A stretch of 64,000 nucleotides of DNA, taken from positions 186,001 through 250,000 of the forward strand of contig NZ_VMNW02000001.1 in NCBI RefSeq assembly GCF_007713735.2. Reading direction: 5' to 3'. Below are positions 25,001 through 32,900 of the stretch, in pieces; positions within the stretch are counted from its first letter, which is position 1; every line of letters begins with the position of its first letter. The notes under the pieces are model-generated. The model made no database searches and was not told the DNA's origin. It saw only the letters and a list, made by a program, of their open reading frames with translations. Both the position numbers and the translations under genes were made by a program. The stretch comes from Amycolatopsis acidicola (GTDB lineage: Bacteria; Actinomycetota; Actinomycetes; Mycobacteriales; Pseudonocardiaceae).

Positions 25001-25305
25001 TCGGCACCCGGCTCGGGAGCGCGGGCAGTGGCCTGTCCGGCGGCCAGGCCCAGCGCCTCGCGCTGGCCAGGGCGCTCGTGGGTGTGCCGAAGTCGGAGCT
25101 GGTACTGCTCGACGAACCGACCGCGCACCTCGACGAGCCGACCGCGGAACGGCTGCGGGCGAACCTGCGCACGGTGCTGGCCGGCCGGACAGTCGTTCAG
25201 GTGACGCATCATCCGGACGAAGCGGCCGATGCGGATTTGCTGCTCGAAGTGCGGGACGGCTCCGTCGTCGCGCGGATGCCTGCGGGAGAGGGCGTCTACT
25301 CTTGA
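22084..25305 (+). CDS. cydDC: Fused CydDC-type ABC exporter for cytochrome bd assembly
   Basis: A 1073-residue fusion of the two half-transporters CydD and CydC in one chain, needed for cytochrome bd assembly; in E. coli CydDC has been linked to thiol and haem transport. Half one has a six-helix membrane domain (about 30-320), Walker A PSGAGKST (about 384) and signature LSLGQRQRV (about 467). Half two has a second membrane domain, Walker A GPSGAGKST (about 898) and signature LSGGQAQRL (about 985), each followed by a Walker B LLDEPTAHLD. The first nucleotide-binding domain is short between Q loop and signature. It starts at an ATGA overlap with cydB. Confidence 0.94.
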   Translation: MNFPGRPTLPADVSTTDTGRLGKGPLGALPALSAAARRALALGGFLALLNAAALVAQAFLLASACAALVAGTGFPATQLAVLFGVVPARALVAWAMRTVAARAAAGAKEELRAKAVDHAMKLGPEWIAERGPGELTSLTTKGLDALDAYFTDYLPALVTAAVVPLGVGAAVLFADWPSAVIIAFTVPLLPLFAILVGKYTAERSAAATEAQHRLSGQLLEFVRALPVLAAFRRAEAQAEAVRRVSERHRQATMKTLRVAFSSAFVLELAATLSVALAAVVIGVRLVSGDLPLVIGLGVLILAPECYQPIRSVGAAFHASEDGVEAVRRVTDVLAEPVAAQGTQVPSRGEVRVSGLRVARRGGFAPDGESLSVRPGQTHWLRSPSGAGKSTILATLLGFVRPAEGSVTVDGLELSDVDMSTFRRSVAWVPQSPAFTGGTVADEVPDVPDLLASLNLQGLEGKRLNELSLGQRQRVAVARALLRIRDGAWLLLLDEPTAHLDQANAELVLTAVEKARADGAAVIVAAHERPRADELPGAAPVATLKKAVASVPGPVRRILDRRFLFGAALGALALLSGIALTATSGWLIAKASQQPPILTLTVAVVGVRAFGLGRAGLRYAERLVTHDAAFRIAGRTRVRLWRDLVRLGPARTLGLRQGEGQRRLVDDVDTVRDLLPRVLTPPVIAGAVLVFAVAVQTIVLPAAGLVLGIAVGIGAICAPLLTLRLERRATSVLASGRRVVSSQVLELFEGAAELLAFGRDGARRAELAESDTRLAAQARRQALAAGAADGLIALVTGLAAVAGVWLAAGTSVDPALVPVLGLIPLALGEVLGLLPPVAQHWDTLRTARARLRMPSAERPERDQSADIELWDADLAWPDSEPVLRDVHIRIPAGTHVAVVGPSGAGKSTLLAALLGFLQPVRGTARGPVAIAWSPQEPQLVSTTVGENLRLADPHADDDRLREALRLACLPDLDLGTRLGSAGSGLSGGQAQRLALARALVGVPKSELVLLDEPTAHLDEPTAERLRANLRTVLAGRTVVQVTHHPDEAADADLLLEVRDGSVVARMPAGEGVYS

Positions 25306-26468
25306 TGACGCTCATGGAACCGACGCTCGCCGCGCACGCCTTGTCCGCGGCCACCGAGATCACCACCGCCGCGCTGTCCGGCGACGAACCCGACACCGTG
25401 CTGGCTTCGGTCGTGCGGAAGGCCGCCGAACTGGCCGGTGCCCACCTCGGCCTCGTGATGGTGCGAGCCGACGACGGCAGTGTGACCGTCGAGGCCGCGT
25501 ACGGTTCGAACACCGACGACCTGCGGGGCCTCGTGCTGCCCGCCGAGTCCGCCGCGGGCCGTGTCGCGCGCGGTGGCGAAACGGTGGTCACCGACGACGT
25601 GGTGACGGACCCGCGCACGGCGCCGTACGTGCCCGGCGAGCTGCGGAAGTTCGGGCCCTTCGCGGCCGCGCCGTTCGGCACCGGCGGCCGCGTGCTCGGG
25701 GCGCTGGCGGTGTACAAGTCGGCCGGGGCCGAGGGGTTCTCTCCGGCGACCGTCGAGGTGCTGACGGCCTTCGCGGCGCAGGTGGGCGTGGTGCTGGCGC
25801 TCGCCGACGGGGCGAACGCGCGCCACCGCGTGACCCTGTACGAAGAGCGCGAGCGGATCGCCCGCGAACTGCACGACGTCATCGTGCAGCGGTTGTATGC
25901 AGCCGGTATGCAGCTCGATCGCGTGCGGCGGCGGATGCGCAAACGCTTCGCCGGTACCGACGCGGTCCGCCTCGGCGAGGCGATCGACCAGCTCGACCAG
26001 ACGATCGGGGAGATCAGGGCGACGGTGCACAGCCTGCGTTCGCCCGCCCCGGAGCCGGAGGCCGCGCCGAAGACGGACCTCGCCGAGTCCGCCCGCGGCG
26101 AGGTGCGCATCGCCGAGGAGCTGCTCGGTTACCCGCCCACCCTGGAACTCTCCGGCGAGTTCGCGGACATCCCGGTGGAGCGCGCCGACCACATCCGCGC
26201 CGCGCTGCGCGAGGCACTGTCCAATGTGGTGCGGCATTCCGGGGCGAGCGAGACGCGCGTGACGTTGCGCCGTGACCACGACGAGGTGCAGCTTCGCGTG
26301 CGGGACAACGGTTCCGGCGTTCCGCAAGACGTCGCGACCCGGGGGCTGCGGCATCTCGCGGAACGGGCGGAGCGTGCGGGCGGGAAGTTCTACCTGAACT
26401 CCTCGCCGAGCCTGGGCACACTGGTGGCCTTCGACCTCCCGTTGGAGCCGGGCAAACGCCTCACTTGA
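25305..26468 (+). CDS. GAF-domain sensor histidine kinase, DevS/NarX-like
   Basis: A 387-residue soluble kinase with one GAF domain (about 18-165), a HisKA_3 dimerisation domain with phospho-acceptor His near 190 (ERIARELHDVIVQRLY), and a C-terminal HATPase (ALSNVVRHSG, VRDNGSGVP). DevS/DosS kinases of mycobacteria have two GAF domains and bind haem in the first; here only one is present and a haem ligand is not proven. ATG 25305 overlaps the cydDC stop by one base (TGATG). Being last in a cytochrome bd operon, it probably senses oxygen, NO or redox state. The DevR-like regulator at 32262 is the obvious partner candidate. Confidence 0.88.
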   Translation: MTLMEPTLAAHALSAATEITTAALSGDEPDTVLASVVRKAAELAGAHLGLVMVRADDGSVTVEAAYGSNTDDLRGLVLPAESAAGRVARGGETVVTDDVVTDPRTAPYVPGELRKFGPFAAAPFGTGGRVLGALAVYKSAGAEGFSPATVEVLTAFAAQVGVVLALADGANARHRVTLYEERERIARELHDVIVQRLYAAGMQLDRVRRRMRKRFAGTDAVRLGEAIDQLDQTIGEIRATVHSLRSPAPEPEAAPKTDLAESARGEVRIAEELLGYPPTLELSGEFADIPVERADHIRAALREALSNVVRHSGASETRVTLRRDHDEVQLRVRDNGSGVPQDVATRGLRHLAERAERAGGKFYLNSSPSLGTLVAFDLPLEPGKRLT

Positions 26469-27246
26469 GCTTGTTCTCGGTGATCCTGGCCAGCTGGTCC
26501 CGCGACGCGGACGCGACGTCGTTGGGCACGCCCAGTTCGTCCAGCATCTCCGCCGCCGCGGCCATCTCGTCCGTCCGGCGCTTGGAATGCTGGTAGGAGC
26601 CGGTCTCCAGCCTGTCCACAGTGGACTCATCAGCGGCGGTCAGCTCGTCGGTGATCATCTTCCGCAGCCAGTCCTCCTTGCCAGCCGCCTTCGCCGCCGT
26701 CAGCGCTTCGACCACGGCGGCCGACATGCCCTTGAAGAACACGCTTCGCAGTAGCTTCCGCTCCGCCGCGAGCCCGGCCTCGCCCTCCAGTACATCGATC
26801 GACGCGCCGAGCGCCGACAAGGTCTCCGCGACCGAAGCCGCCGCCACGCCGCTGACCAGCAGCGGCACCTTCAGGCCCTTGCCCGGCACCGGCGCCATGA
26901 TCGACACGTCGGCGAACGCGATGCCCGATTCCGCCGCGATCGCGGCCAGTTGCCGCTTCAACCCCGGCGAGCCGGTGTTCAGGTCCGCCCACGCCGCGCC
27001 GCTCCCGACACCCTTCGCACCGGCCCGCAGCGCGTCCACCGCCACGGACGCGCTGTTGACGCTCAGCACCAGGTCAGCGCCCTCGGCGGCCTCCGACTCG
27101 GAGCCGGTGTCGATGATCCCTTCGGCCGCCGTCACCTGCGGGTCGTAGCCGCGGACGACGGCGCCGGCCCGCACCAGATCGCGCGCCAGCGCGCCGCCCG
27201 CCTCACCCAGCCCGAGGACCGCGATGGTGACTGGCATTACGGACAT
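26461..27246 (-). CDS. NAD(P)-binding dehydrogenase with DUF1932 domain
   Basis: A 261-residue member of the 6-phosphogluconate/3-hydroxyisobutyrate dehydrogenase superfamily. The N-terminal Rossmann motif is VLGLGEAGGALARDL, followed by the YDPQ end of beta-2. The C-terminal helical domain matches DUF1932 (ERKLLRSVFFKGMSAAVVEA). The substrate is unknown; relatives reduce or oxidise beta-hydroxyacids. It is divergent from an FCD-type GntR regulator, and the palindrome at 27303-27314 lies between the starts. This suggests it belongs to the same regulon as the ABC operon at 28094. The 3' end overlaps the kinase gene by 8 bases. Confidence 0.87.
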   Translation of the reverse strand: MSVMPVTIAVLGLGEAGGALARDLVRAGAVVRGYDPQVTAAEGIIDTGSESEAAEGADLVLSVNSASVAVDALRAGAKGVGSGAAWADLNTGSPGLKRQLAAIAAESGIAFADVSIMAPVPGKGLKVPLLVSGVAAASVAETLSALGASIDVLEGEAGLAAERKLLRSVFFKGMSAAVVEALTAAKAAGKEDWLRKMITDELTAADESTVDRLETGSYQHSKRRTDEMAAAAEMLDELGVPNDVASASRDQLARITENKLK

Positions 27247-27302
27247 AGCAAACTCCTTGTCGTCCAGGGCATTACGATCGAGTAGACGATGTCAGCGACA
27301 AA

Positions 27303-27314
27303 ATTGTCAACAAT
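27303..27314. promoter_or_regulatory. Probable GntR operator, near-palindrome
   Basis: ATTGTCAACAAT lies between the divergent DUF1932 and GntR genes. It differs at one base from the perfect palindrome at 28012-28023 and has the TTGTnnACAA form common to FadR-subfamily GntR regulators. It is placed for autoregulation and control of the dehydrogenase. Confidence 0.65.
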
Positions 27315-27337
27315 GTCGGCGCGGGAGTGGGGAAGCT

Positions 27338-27997
27338 GTGACGGAAGCTCAAGCCGAGGTGGACCAGCCGGTGGTCGTCGCCATCCGCGATGCCATCGTG
27401 CGGGGTGAGTTCGTGCCCAACCAGCGGCTGGTCGAGGCCGACCTGTCCGCCCAGTTCGGGGCCAGCCGCGCCAACGTCCGCGCCGCGCTGATCGAACTGG
27501 CCAACGAAGGTCTCGTCGAACGTGTGCAAAATCGCGGCGCGCGCGTGCGGGCGGTGTCGGTCGAGGAGGCCGTCGAGATCTCCGAGGTGCGCATGATGCT
27601 CGAGTCGCTCTGCGCCGCGAAGGCCGCCGAGCGGATCGACGACGCCGAGATCGCGGAGCTGCGTCAGCTCGGCGAGGACATGCGAGCCGCCGTCGCCGCG
27701 GGTGACGTCGTCGGCTACTCCGGGCTCAACCAGCAGCTGCACCGGCGCGTCCGCGAGATCAGCGGGCAGAACACCGCCGCGCAGGTGCTGGAGCGCCTGC
27801 GCGGGCAGAGTGTGCGGCATCAGTTCCGGCTCGCCATGCGGCCGGGCCGCCCGTCGGTCTCGATGCCCGAGCACCTCGCCATCATCGACGGGATCTGCGC
27901 GCACGACCCGGTGAAGGCCGAGAAAGCGATGAAGGCCCACCTGTCGAGCGTGATCGAAGCGCTGCGCGAGTCGGAGGCCGCCACAATCCAGGGTTGA
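27338..27997 (+). CDS. GntR-family regulator, FCD (FadR) subfamily
   Basis: A 219-residue regulator with an N-terminal winged helix (about 8-75: AIRDAIVRGEFVPNQRLVE, LSAQFGASRANVRAALIEL) and a C-terminal all-helical FCD domain (about 85-210) whose metal-site residues are suggested by LNQQLHRRV and HLAIIDGI. GTG 27338 follows GGGAGTGGGGAAG. Two related palindromes, one upstream of the gene and one just after it, are the likely operators. The ligand is probably a carboxylic acid, as is usual for FCD proteins; the identity is unknown. Confidence 0.92.
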   Translation: MTEAQAEVDQPVVVAIRDAIVRGEFVPNQRLVEADLSAQFGASRANVRAALIELANEGLVERVQNRGARVRAVSVEEAVEISEVRMMLESLCAAKAAERIDDAEIAELRQLGEDMRAAVAAGDVVGYSGLNQQLHRRVREISGQNTAAQVLERLRGQSVRHQFRLAMRPGRPSVSMPEHLAIIDGICAHDPVKAEKAMKAHLSSVIEALRESEAATIQG

Positions 27998-28011
27998 CGG
28001 CTGTCGCCAAG

Positions 28012-28023
28012 ATTGTTAACAAT
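28012..28023. promoter_or_regulatory. Probable GntR operator, perfect palindrome, before the ABC operon
   Basis: ATTGTTAACAAT is a perfect 12-bp palindrome, 30 bases before a 14-residue leader peptide and the ABC transporter operon. It matches the site at 27303 in 11 of 12 bases, so the GntR regulator probably controls this operon. Confidence 0.7.
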
Positions 28024-28052
28024 TTGGTCGGAAAATGGCGCAAAGGAGCGAC

Positions 28053-28097
28053 ATGACCGACCAGCTCAGGCACGCTGCCCGTGAGTACGTCCGATGA
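28053..28097 (+). CDS. 14-residue leader peptide upstream of the ABC operon
   Basis: ATG 28053 follows AAGGAG by 6 bases and encodes MTDQLRHAAREYVR, whose TGA overlaps the ATPase ATG 28094 (ATGA). A strong ribosome-binding site together with exact coupling suggests it is translated and feeds ribosomes to the ABC gene. The ATPase itself has no separate good ribosome-binding site. Short leader peptides of this kind precede sulfur-assimilation operons in actinobacteria, but the sequence here is not one I recognise. Existence as a protein is unproven. Confidence 0.5.
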   Translation: MTDQLRHAAREYVR

Positions 28098-28855
28098 CCG
28101 CGGTGCTCACCGCGGACGCGGTGACCAAACAGTTCGCCAAGGGTGATGCCGCGACGGTGGCGCTGCGCGAGTTCAGCGTCGGCATCGAGGAAGGCAGTTT
28201 CGTCACGGTGCTCGGCCGCAGCGGCTGCGGCAAGTCCACCCTGCTGAACATGCTCGCCGGGCTCACCACGCCCACCACCGGCGAAGTCCGCTACCGGGAC
28301 CGCAGACTCGACGGGCCCGACACCGACATCGGGTACCTCACCCAGCACGACACGCTGATGCCGTGGCGGGACGTGCGGCGCAACGTCGAAATGCCGCTGG
28401 AGATCGCCGGCGTCCCGGCGAAGGAACGCGCCCGCGTGGCCGCGGATCTGATCGGCCGCGTCGGGCTGTCGGGGTTCGAAGCCCATTACCCGCGCGAGCT
28501 CTCCGGCGGCATGCGACGCCGGACCAGCCTCGCCAGAATGCTCGCCGCCGAGCCCGAAACCCTGCTGATGGACGAGCCGTTCGGCGCGCTCGACGCCCAG
28601 CTGCGCACCGAGCTGCAGGCGGAGCTGCTGCGGCTGTGGCAGGGCACCGGCCAGACGGTCGTGTTCGTGACCCACGACATCGAGGAAGCGTTGCTGCTCG
28701 GCGACCGCGTGGTCGTGCTCGGCAAGCTCGGCCGGGTGCTGCTGGACCGCGAAATCGCGCTGAAACGGCCGCGCGACGCCGACGACCTGCGCGTCGATCC
28801 CGAGTTCGTCGCGCTGCACCGCGAACTTTCCGCGGCACTCAAGGAGGACCGATGA
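28094..28855 (+). CDS. ABC transporter ATPase, nitrate/sulfonate/taurine (SsuB/TauB) type
   Basis: A 253-residue ATPase with Walker A GRSGCGKST, Q loop YLTQHDTLMPW, signature ELSGGMRRRTSLARM and Walker B LLMDEPFGALD, followed by the VTHDIEEALLL switch. It belongs to the SsuB/TauB/NrtD group that drives uptake of sulfonates, nitrate, pyrimidines or aromatic acids. The three-gene order ATPase-permease-binding protein is complete. It starts at an ATGA overlap with the leader peptide and ends at an ATGA overlap with the permease. The substrate is not determinable from sequence alone. Confidence 0.93.
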   Translation: MTAVLTADAVTKQFAKGDAATVALREFSVGIEEGSFVTVLGRSGCGKSTLLNMLAGLTTPTTGEVRYRDRRLDGPDTDIGYLTQHDTLMPWRDVRRNVEMPLEIAGVPAKERARVAADLIGRVGLSGFEAHYPRELSGGMRRRTSLARMLAAEPETLLMDEPFGALDAQLRTELQAELLRLWQGTGQTVVFVTHDIEEALLLGDRVVVLGKLGRVLLDREIALKRPRDADDLRVDPEFVALHRELSAALKEDR

Positions 28856-29673
28856 CCCTTACCGCGACCGGTCCTGTCCGGGTTGCCCTCGATCGCACCT
28901 GGTGGCAGCGCCACGGCAGGACCACCACCGTGTGGGCGTTGCGGATCGCGCTGCTGGTGGTGATCCTCGTGCTCTGGCAGGTGGCCGCCGACCGCTGGAT
29001 CGACAGCACGTTCACCAGCAAGCCCACCGACATCGTCGGGCGGCTCGGCGAATGGAGCGCCGACGGTACATTGTGGACGAACACGTGGATCACCGTGCAG
29101 GAGATCGTCTACGGCTTCCTGATCGGCGCCGCGGCCGGTGCGATCGCCGGGTTCGTGCTCGCTTCGCTGAACCTGATCTACCGGGTGCTGGACCCGTTCG
29201 TGCTGGCGCTGTACTCGATCCCGAAGGTCGCGCTGGCCCCGCTGTTCATCGTCTGGTTCGGCATCGGCATGCACATGAAGGTGCTGCTCGCCGCCGTCAC
29301 GGTGTTCTTCCTGGTCTTCCTCAACACCTCCGCCGGGGTGCGCGAGGTCGACCGCGGGCTGATCGACGCCGTGCGGCTGATGGGCGGGAGTCGCTGGGAC
29401 ATCGCACGGAAAGTGGTGCTGCCCGCGTCGATGACGGGCGTGCTGACCGGGCTCAAGGTCTCCATTCCGTACGCGCTGATCGGCGCCGTGATCGGGGAAC
29501 TCGTCGCGTCGAACCGCGGGCTCGGTTACCTGATCAACGACGCCGCTTCGCAGTTCGACACCGCCGGAGTGTTCGCCACGCTCGTCGTGCTGAGCGTGAT
29601 CGCCGCGGTGCTGAACGTCTTCGTCAGCCTCATCGGGCGCCGGGCCAACCGCTGGAAGCCGCTCGATGACTGA
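28852..29673 (+). CDS. ABC transporter permease, SsuC/TauC type
   Basis: A 273-residue permease with about six helices and the EAA loop that contacts the ATPase (ALRE-like segment GLIDAVRLMGGSRWDIARKV). Signature regions include PKVALAPLFIVWFGIG and LVASNRGLGYLI, typical for nitrate/sulfonate permeases. ATG 28852 overlaps the ATPase stop, and an AAGGAGG site precedes it. The 3' end overlaps the binding-protein gene by 8 bases. Confidence 0.92.
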   Translation: MTLTATGPVRVALDRTWWQRHGRTTTVWALRIALLVVILVLWQVAADRWIDSTFTSKPTDIVGRLGEWSADGTLWTNTWITVQEIVYGFLIGAAAGAIAGFVLASLNLIYRVLDPFVLALYSIPKVALAPLFIVWFGIGMHMKVLLAAVTVFFLVFLNTSAGVREVDRGLIDAVRLMGGSRWDIARKVVLPASMTGVLTGLKVSIPYALIGAVIGELVASNRGLGYLINDAASQFDTAGVFATLVVLSVIAAVLNVFVSLIGRRANRWKPLDD

Positions 29674-30673
29674 CCGGCGGACGTTCCTGAAAGCGCTTTC
29701 CGCAACCCCGCTGCTGCTCGCCGCCGGTTGTGCCACGCGCGAGTCGACCACTCCGCCCGGCGTGCTCAACGTCGGCCAGATCAGCGATTCGGTGGCGTTC
29801 CTCCCGTTGTTCATCGCGGAGAAACAGGGCTATTTCACGCAGGAAGGCGTGACGCTCGGCGAGCGCCCGCGGCTGGGCACCGGCGCGAAGGTGGCGGCCG
29901 CGCTGAAATCCGGCAGCATCGACCTCGGCGCCGGGGTGATCACGGACGCGTTCAACCTGGCCAAAATCGACAACGGCACGCGCATCACCACGAGCCTCGT
30001 CACCGAGTACTACGTGGACATCGTGGTGCCGCCGTCGTTCCCGGAACCGGAGTCGCTGGAGCAGAAGGTCACCGCGCTGCTGGGCCGCAACATCGGCATC
30101 ACCGGCCCCGGCAGCGGCACCGAAGCGCTGGTGGACTACCTGTTCACCAGTATCGGCCGTAACGCGGCGACGGACGCGACGCTGGTGAACCTCGGCAGCG
30201 CGACCACCTCCGCCATCGGCGCGCTCAAGACGAAACGGGTGGACGCGCTGGCGTTCTTCCAGCCGATCGCGCAGCAGGCGGCCGCCGCGGGGGTGGGCCG
30301 GACGTTCATCTCGCCCGCGCGCGGCGACGTGCCGAGCCTGCGCGGCGCACTGCACGGGGTCGTGTTCAGCACGCAGAAGCTGTTGAACCGCAAGAAGAAC
30401 GAGCTCGCCGGCTTCCAGCGGGCGATCGCGCGGGCGCTGGCGGACATCCACGGGGACCAGGCGAAGGTGCGCTCCCTGCTCGGCCAGTACCTGAAGGGCA
30501 CGGACGGGAAGGCGCTGGACGCGCTGATCCCGATCCTGCGCCAGGAAGTGCCCGCGAGCCCGGACGTCCAGCGGGCCGCGTACGACACCGCGCGGTCGTT
30601 CCACCTGACCAGCGGGCTGGTGAAGAAAGCCCCCGAATACCAAGGAGTCCTGTACGGCCAGACCGCCACCTAG
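29666..30673 (+). CDS. ABC substrate-binding lipoprotein, SsuA/NMT1 family
   Basis: A 335-residue extracytoplasmic binding protein. The N terminus has a twin-arginine-like motif (RRTFLKAL) and a lipobox LLLAAGC with Cys22, so it is probably a Tat-exported lipoprotein. The mature part has NMT1/SsuA features: VAFLPLFIAEKQGYF, EGVTLG, KVAAALKSGSIDLGAG. This family binds sulfonates, nitrate, pyrimidine precursors or aromatic acids. It completes the transporter operon controlled by the presumed GntR palindrome. The 3' end overlaps the convergent MarR gene by 4 bases. Confidence 0.92.
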   Translation: MTDRRTFLKALSATPLLLAAGCATRESTTPPGVLNVGQISDSVAFLPLFIAEKQGYFTQEGVTLGERPRLGTGAKVAAALKSGSIDLGAGVITDAFNLAKIDNGTRITTSLVTEYYVDIVVPPSFPEPESLEQKVTALLGRNIGITGPGSGTEALVDYLFTSIGRNAATDATLVNLGSATTSAIGALKTKRVDALAFFQPIAQQAAAAGVGRTFISPARGDVPSLRGALHGVVFSTQKLLNRKKNELAGFQRAIARALADIHGDQAKVRSLLGQYLKGTDGKALDALIPILRQEVPASPDVQRAAYDTARSFHLTSGLVKKAPEYQGVLYGQTAT

Positions 30674-31158
30674 GAGCTCTTGCCCTCGACGGTCTGCAGC
30701 ACCCTGCCCAGCAGTTCGGCGAGTTCGGCGCGTTCGGTGTCCGACAGGTCGTCGAGCGCGTTGAGCTCGGCCCGCAGTTGGCGGGGGAGCAGGTCGTCGA
30801 TCAGGGCCACGCCCTTGTCGGTCAGCCGGACCTGCACCACCCGCCGGTCCCTGGCGCTCGCCGCGCGGGACACCAGGCCCATTTTGGTGAGCCGGTCGAG
30901 CCGCTTGGTGATCGCCGCGCCGGAGGACAGCATCTCCCGGCTGATCTGGCCCGGGTTGAGCACCCCGTTGCGGCGCAGCGCGCTGAGCACGTCGAACTCC
31001 GCGCGGTTGAGCTCGTGCCCGGCCAGCAGGTCGTCGGTGTCGCGCCGGATCAGCGACGCGAGCCGCAGTACCCGGCCCACCACCGCCATCGCGGAGGTGT
31101 CCACCTCGGGGCGCACCTCCCCCCACTGCCGCCGCACCCTGTCGATGAAATCACTCAC
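30670..31158 (-). CDS. MarR-family transcriptional regulator
   Basis: A 162-residue MarR protein. The winged helix is seen in FDVLSALRRNGVLNPGQISRE, then MLSSGAAITKRLDRLTKMGLV and the wing RDRRVVQVRLTDKG. Dimerisation helices lie at both ends. It is divergent from an FUSC membrane protein with only 43 bases between. That gap contains the imperfect palindrome TTAGTATTTTACTTG (about 31188-31202) overlapping the FUSC promoter region. Repression of the FUSC exporter, relieved by a small ligand, is the likely arrangement. Confidence 0.9.
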   Translation of the reverse strand: MSDFIDRVRRQWGEVRPEVDTSAMAVVGRVLRLASLIRRDTDDLLAGHELNRAEFDVLSALRRNGVLNPGQISREMLSSGAAITKRLDRLTKMGLVSRAASARDRRVVQVRLTDKGVALIDDLLPRQLRAELNALDDLSDTERAELAELLGRVLQTVEGKSS

Positions 31159-31201
31159 CGGACCGCTCCTTCGCGCCGAATCTTTCGTTAGTATTTTACT
31201 T

Positions 31202-32269
31202 GTGAAACATCTGGACCGTCATGACCTTCGCCGTGCGCTCGCCACCCGCGGCTGGTGGCGGCTGCGTCCGGTGACGGGACCCGTCGGGCTGACGGCGTTG
31301 CGTGCCATGACCGGGGCGAACATAGTCCTGGCCGTGGTCGTGCTCGCGGGGCACGCCGAGTTGGCCGCCGCCGCGGCGTTCGGCGGCATGACGGCGGTGC
31401 ACGCCCGGTTCGAGCCCTACCCGATGCGGGCCCGGCTGCTGACGGTGATCGGCGGCGGGATCGTGCTGTGCGTGGCGCTCGGGAGCGTCGCTTCGGCGGC
31501 GCACTGGGGCGCGGTCCCGGTGGTGGTCCTGGTCGCTTTCGTTGCCGCGGCGGGAAAACTGCTGACCGACGTGATCCGCTCCGGGCCGCCCGGTGGGCTG
31601 ATCTTCGTCTTCGCCGTCGCGACCACTTCGGTGCTGCCCGTGAGCTGCGGCCAGGCCGGGGCGCAGGTCCTCGTCACGGCCGCCGGTGCGCTCGTCGCTT
31701 GGCTCGTCGCGCACGCCGGCTGGTTGTTCAAGCGCGCGAAGCAGGAGAGCCGGACAGCTTGGCGCGAAGGGCTGCGCGCCGCTTTCCACCTGCCTTCGGA
31801 CGAACTCCCGCGCGCGGCCAAGGTCGGCGCCGGGGTGCTGATCGCGGGCCTGCTCGCGCACTTCCTCGGCCTCGGCCACCCGTACTGGACGATGATCGCC
31901 GCGGCCGCCGTACTGCAGTCCACGCACCTGCAGCACACCGTGCACCGCACCGTCCAGCGCGTGCTCGGCACGGTGGCCGGTGTCGTGATCGGCGGGCTGC
32001 TGCTGGCCGCGGACCTGCCGACGGCGGCGAAGCTCGCCTGCATCGTGATCGCCCTGCTGTGCGCGGAGTTCACGGTGGTGCGCAACTACGCCGTGGCGAT
32101 GCTCTTCGTGACCCCGCTGACCCTGCTGCTGGGCTCGCTGCTGAACCAGGGCACCGCGCTCGGCGCGGCCTCCGACCGGCTGATCGACACCGCGCTCGGC
32201 GCGGCGATCGGACTGGTCGCCGCGATGGTCCGGCCGGGGCGCGGGTACCACCTCGCGCCGGTCACTTAG
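31202..32269 (+). CDS. FUSC-family membrane protein, probable aromatic-acid exporter
   Basis: A 355-residue protein with two blocks of hydrophobic helices (about 25-150 and 205-330) separated by a cytoplasmic stretch (KRAKQESRTAWREGLRAAF). The second block has the FUSC signature HPYWTMIAAAAVLQSTHLQHT followed by RTVQRVLGTVAGVVIG. FUSC/AaeB relatives export aromatic carboxylic acids. GTG 31202 has no ribosome-binding site, and a TATTTTACT tract lies directly upstream, suggesting a leaderless transcript. The divergent MarR gene is the presumed regulator. Confidence 0.87.
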   Translation: MKHLDRHDLRRALATRGWWRLRPVTGPVGLTALRAMTGANIVLAVVVLAGHAELAAAAAFGGMTAVHARFEPYPMRARLLTVIGGGIVLCVALGSVASAAHWGAVPVVVLVAFVAAAGKLLTDVIRSGPPGGLIFVFAVATTSVLPVSCGQAGAQVLVTAAGALVAWLVAHAGWLFKRAKQESRTAWREGLRAAFHLPSDELPRAAKVGAGVLIAGLLAHFLGLGHPYWTMIAAAAVLQSTHLQHTVHRTVQRVLGTVAGVVIGGLLLAADLPTAAKLACIVIALLCAEFTVVRNYAVAMLFVTPLTLLLGSLLNQGTALGAASDRLIDTALGAAIGLVAAMVRPGRGYHLAPVT

Positions 32270-32891
32270 CGCGCCGGGCCACCCAGGCGGCCGCCTGCGT
32301 CCGCCGTTGCATGCCCAGTTTCGCGAGTACCGAGGTGACGTAGTTCTTCACCGTTTTCTCCGCGAGGAACAGCCTTTCGGCGATCTCGCGGTTGGACAGC
32401 CCATCCCCGATCAGCTCCAGCACGCTGCGTTCGCGTTCGGTGAGCTGGGCCAGTTCGTCATGCTCCGCGGGGTTGCGCAGTTTGTGGAGTACGTGCGCCG
32501 TCGTGACCGGGTCGAGCAGCGAACGGCCGGCGGCGACCTCGCGCACCGCGTTCACGACGTCCTGCCCGCGCACCTGCTTCAGCAGGTACCCCGCGGCGCC
32601 GGCCATGATCGCGCCGACCATCGCCTCCTCGTCGTCGAAGGCCGTCAGCACGAGGCACTGCGGCGGGTTCGGCGCCGCGCGGAGCTCGCGGCAGAGCGAA
32701 ACGCCGTCGCCCTCGCCGAGCCGCACGTCCACCACCGCGACGTCCGGCTCCACGTGCATGGCCACGGCGAGCGCCTCCTCGGCGCTGCTCGCCTCGGCCA
32801 CCACCTCGATGTCCGGCTCGTCGCCGAGCAGTTCCTTCAGGCCACGGCGCACCACTTCGTGATCGTCGACGAGCAGTACTTCGATGGCCAT
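32262..32891 (-). CDS. DevR/DosR-like NarL-family response regulator
   Basis: A 209-residue regulator with a receiver domain (acidic pair Asp9-Asp10, phospho-acceptor Asp55 in VVDVRLGEGDG) and a C-terminal LuxR helix-turn-helix (about 148-205). The latter (LTERERSVLELIGDGLSN, then FLAEKTVKNYVTSVLAKLGM) is very like mycobacterial DevR/DosR, including the Thr and Lys residues used in DNA contact and activation. No kinase is adjacent. The GAF-domain kinase at 25305 is the best local partner, and the palindrome before cydA the best local target. It follows the carboxylesterase by 9 bases. Confidence 0.9.
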   Translation of the reverse strand: MAIEVLLVDDHEVVRRGLKELLGDEPDIEVVAEASSAEEALAVAMHVEPDVAVVDVRLGEGDGVSLCRELRAAPNPPQCLVLTAFDDEEAMVGAIMAGAAGYLLKQVRGQDVVNAVREVAAGRSLLDPVTTAHVLHKLRNPAEHDELAQLTERERSVLELIGDGLSNREIAERLFLAEKTVKNYVTSVLAKLGMQRRTQAAAWVARRAK

Positions 32892-32900
32892 ACTCCGAGA

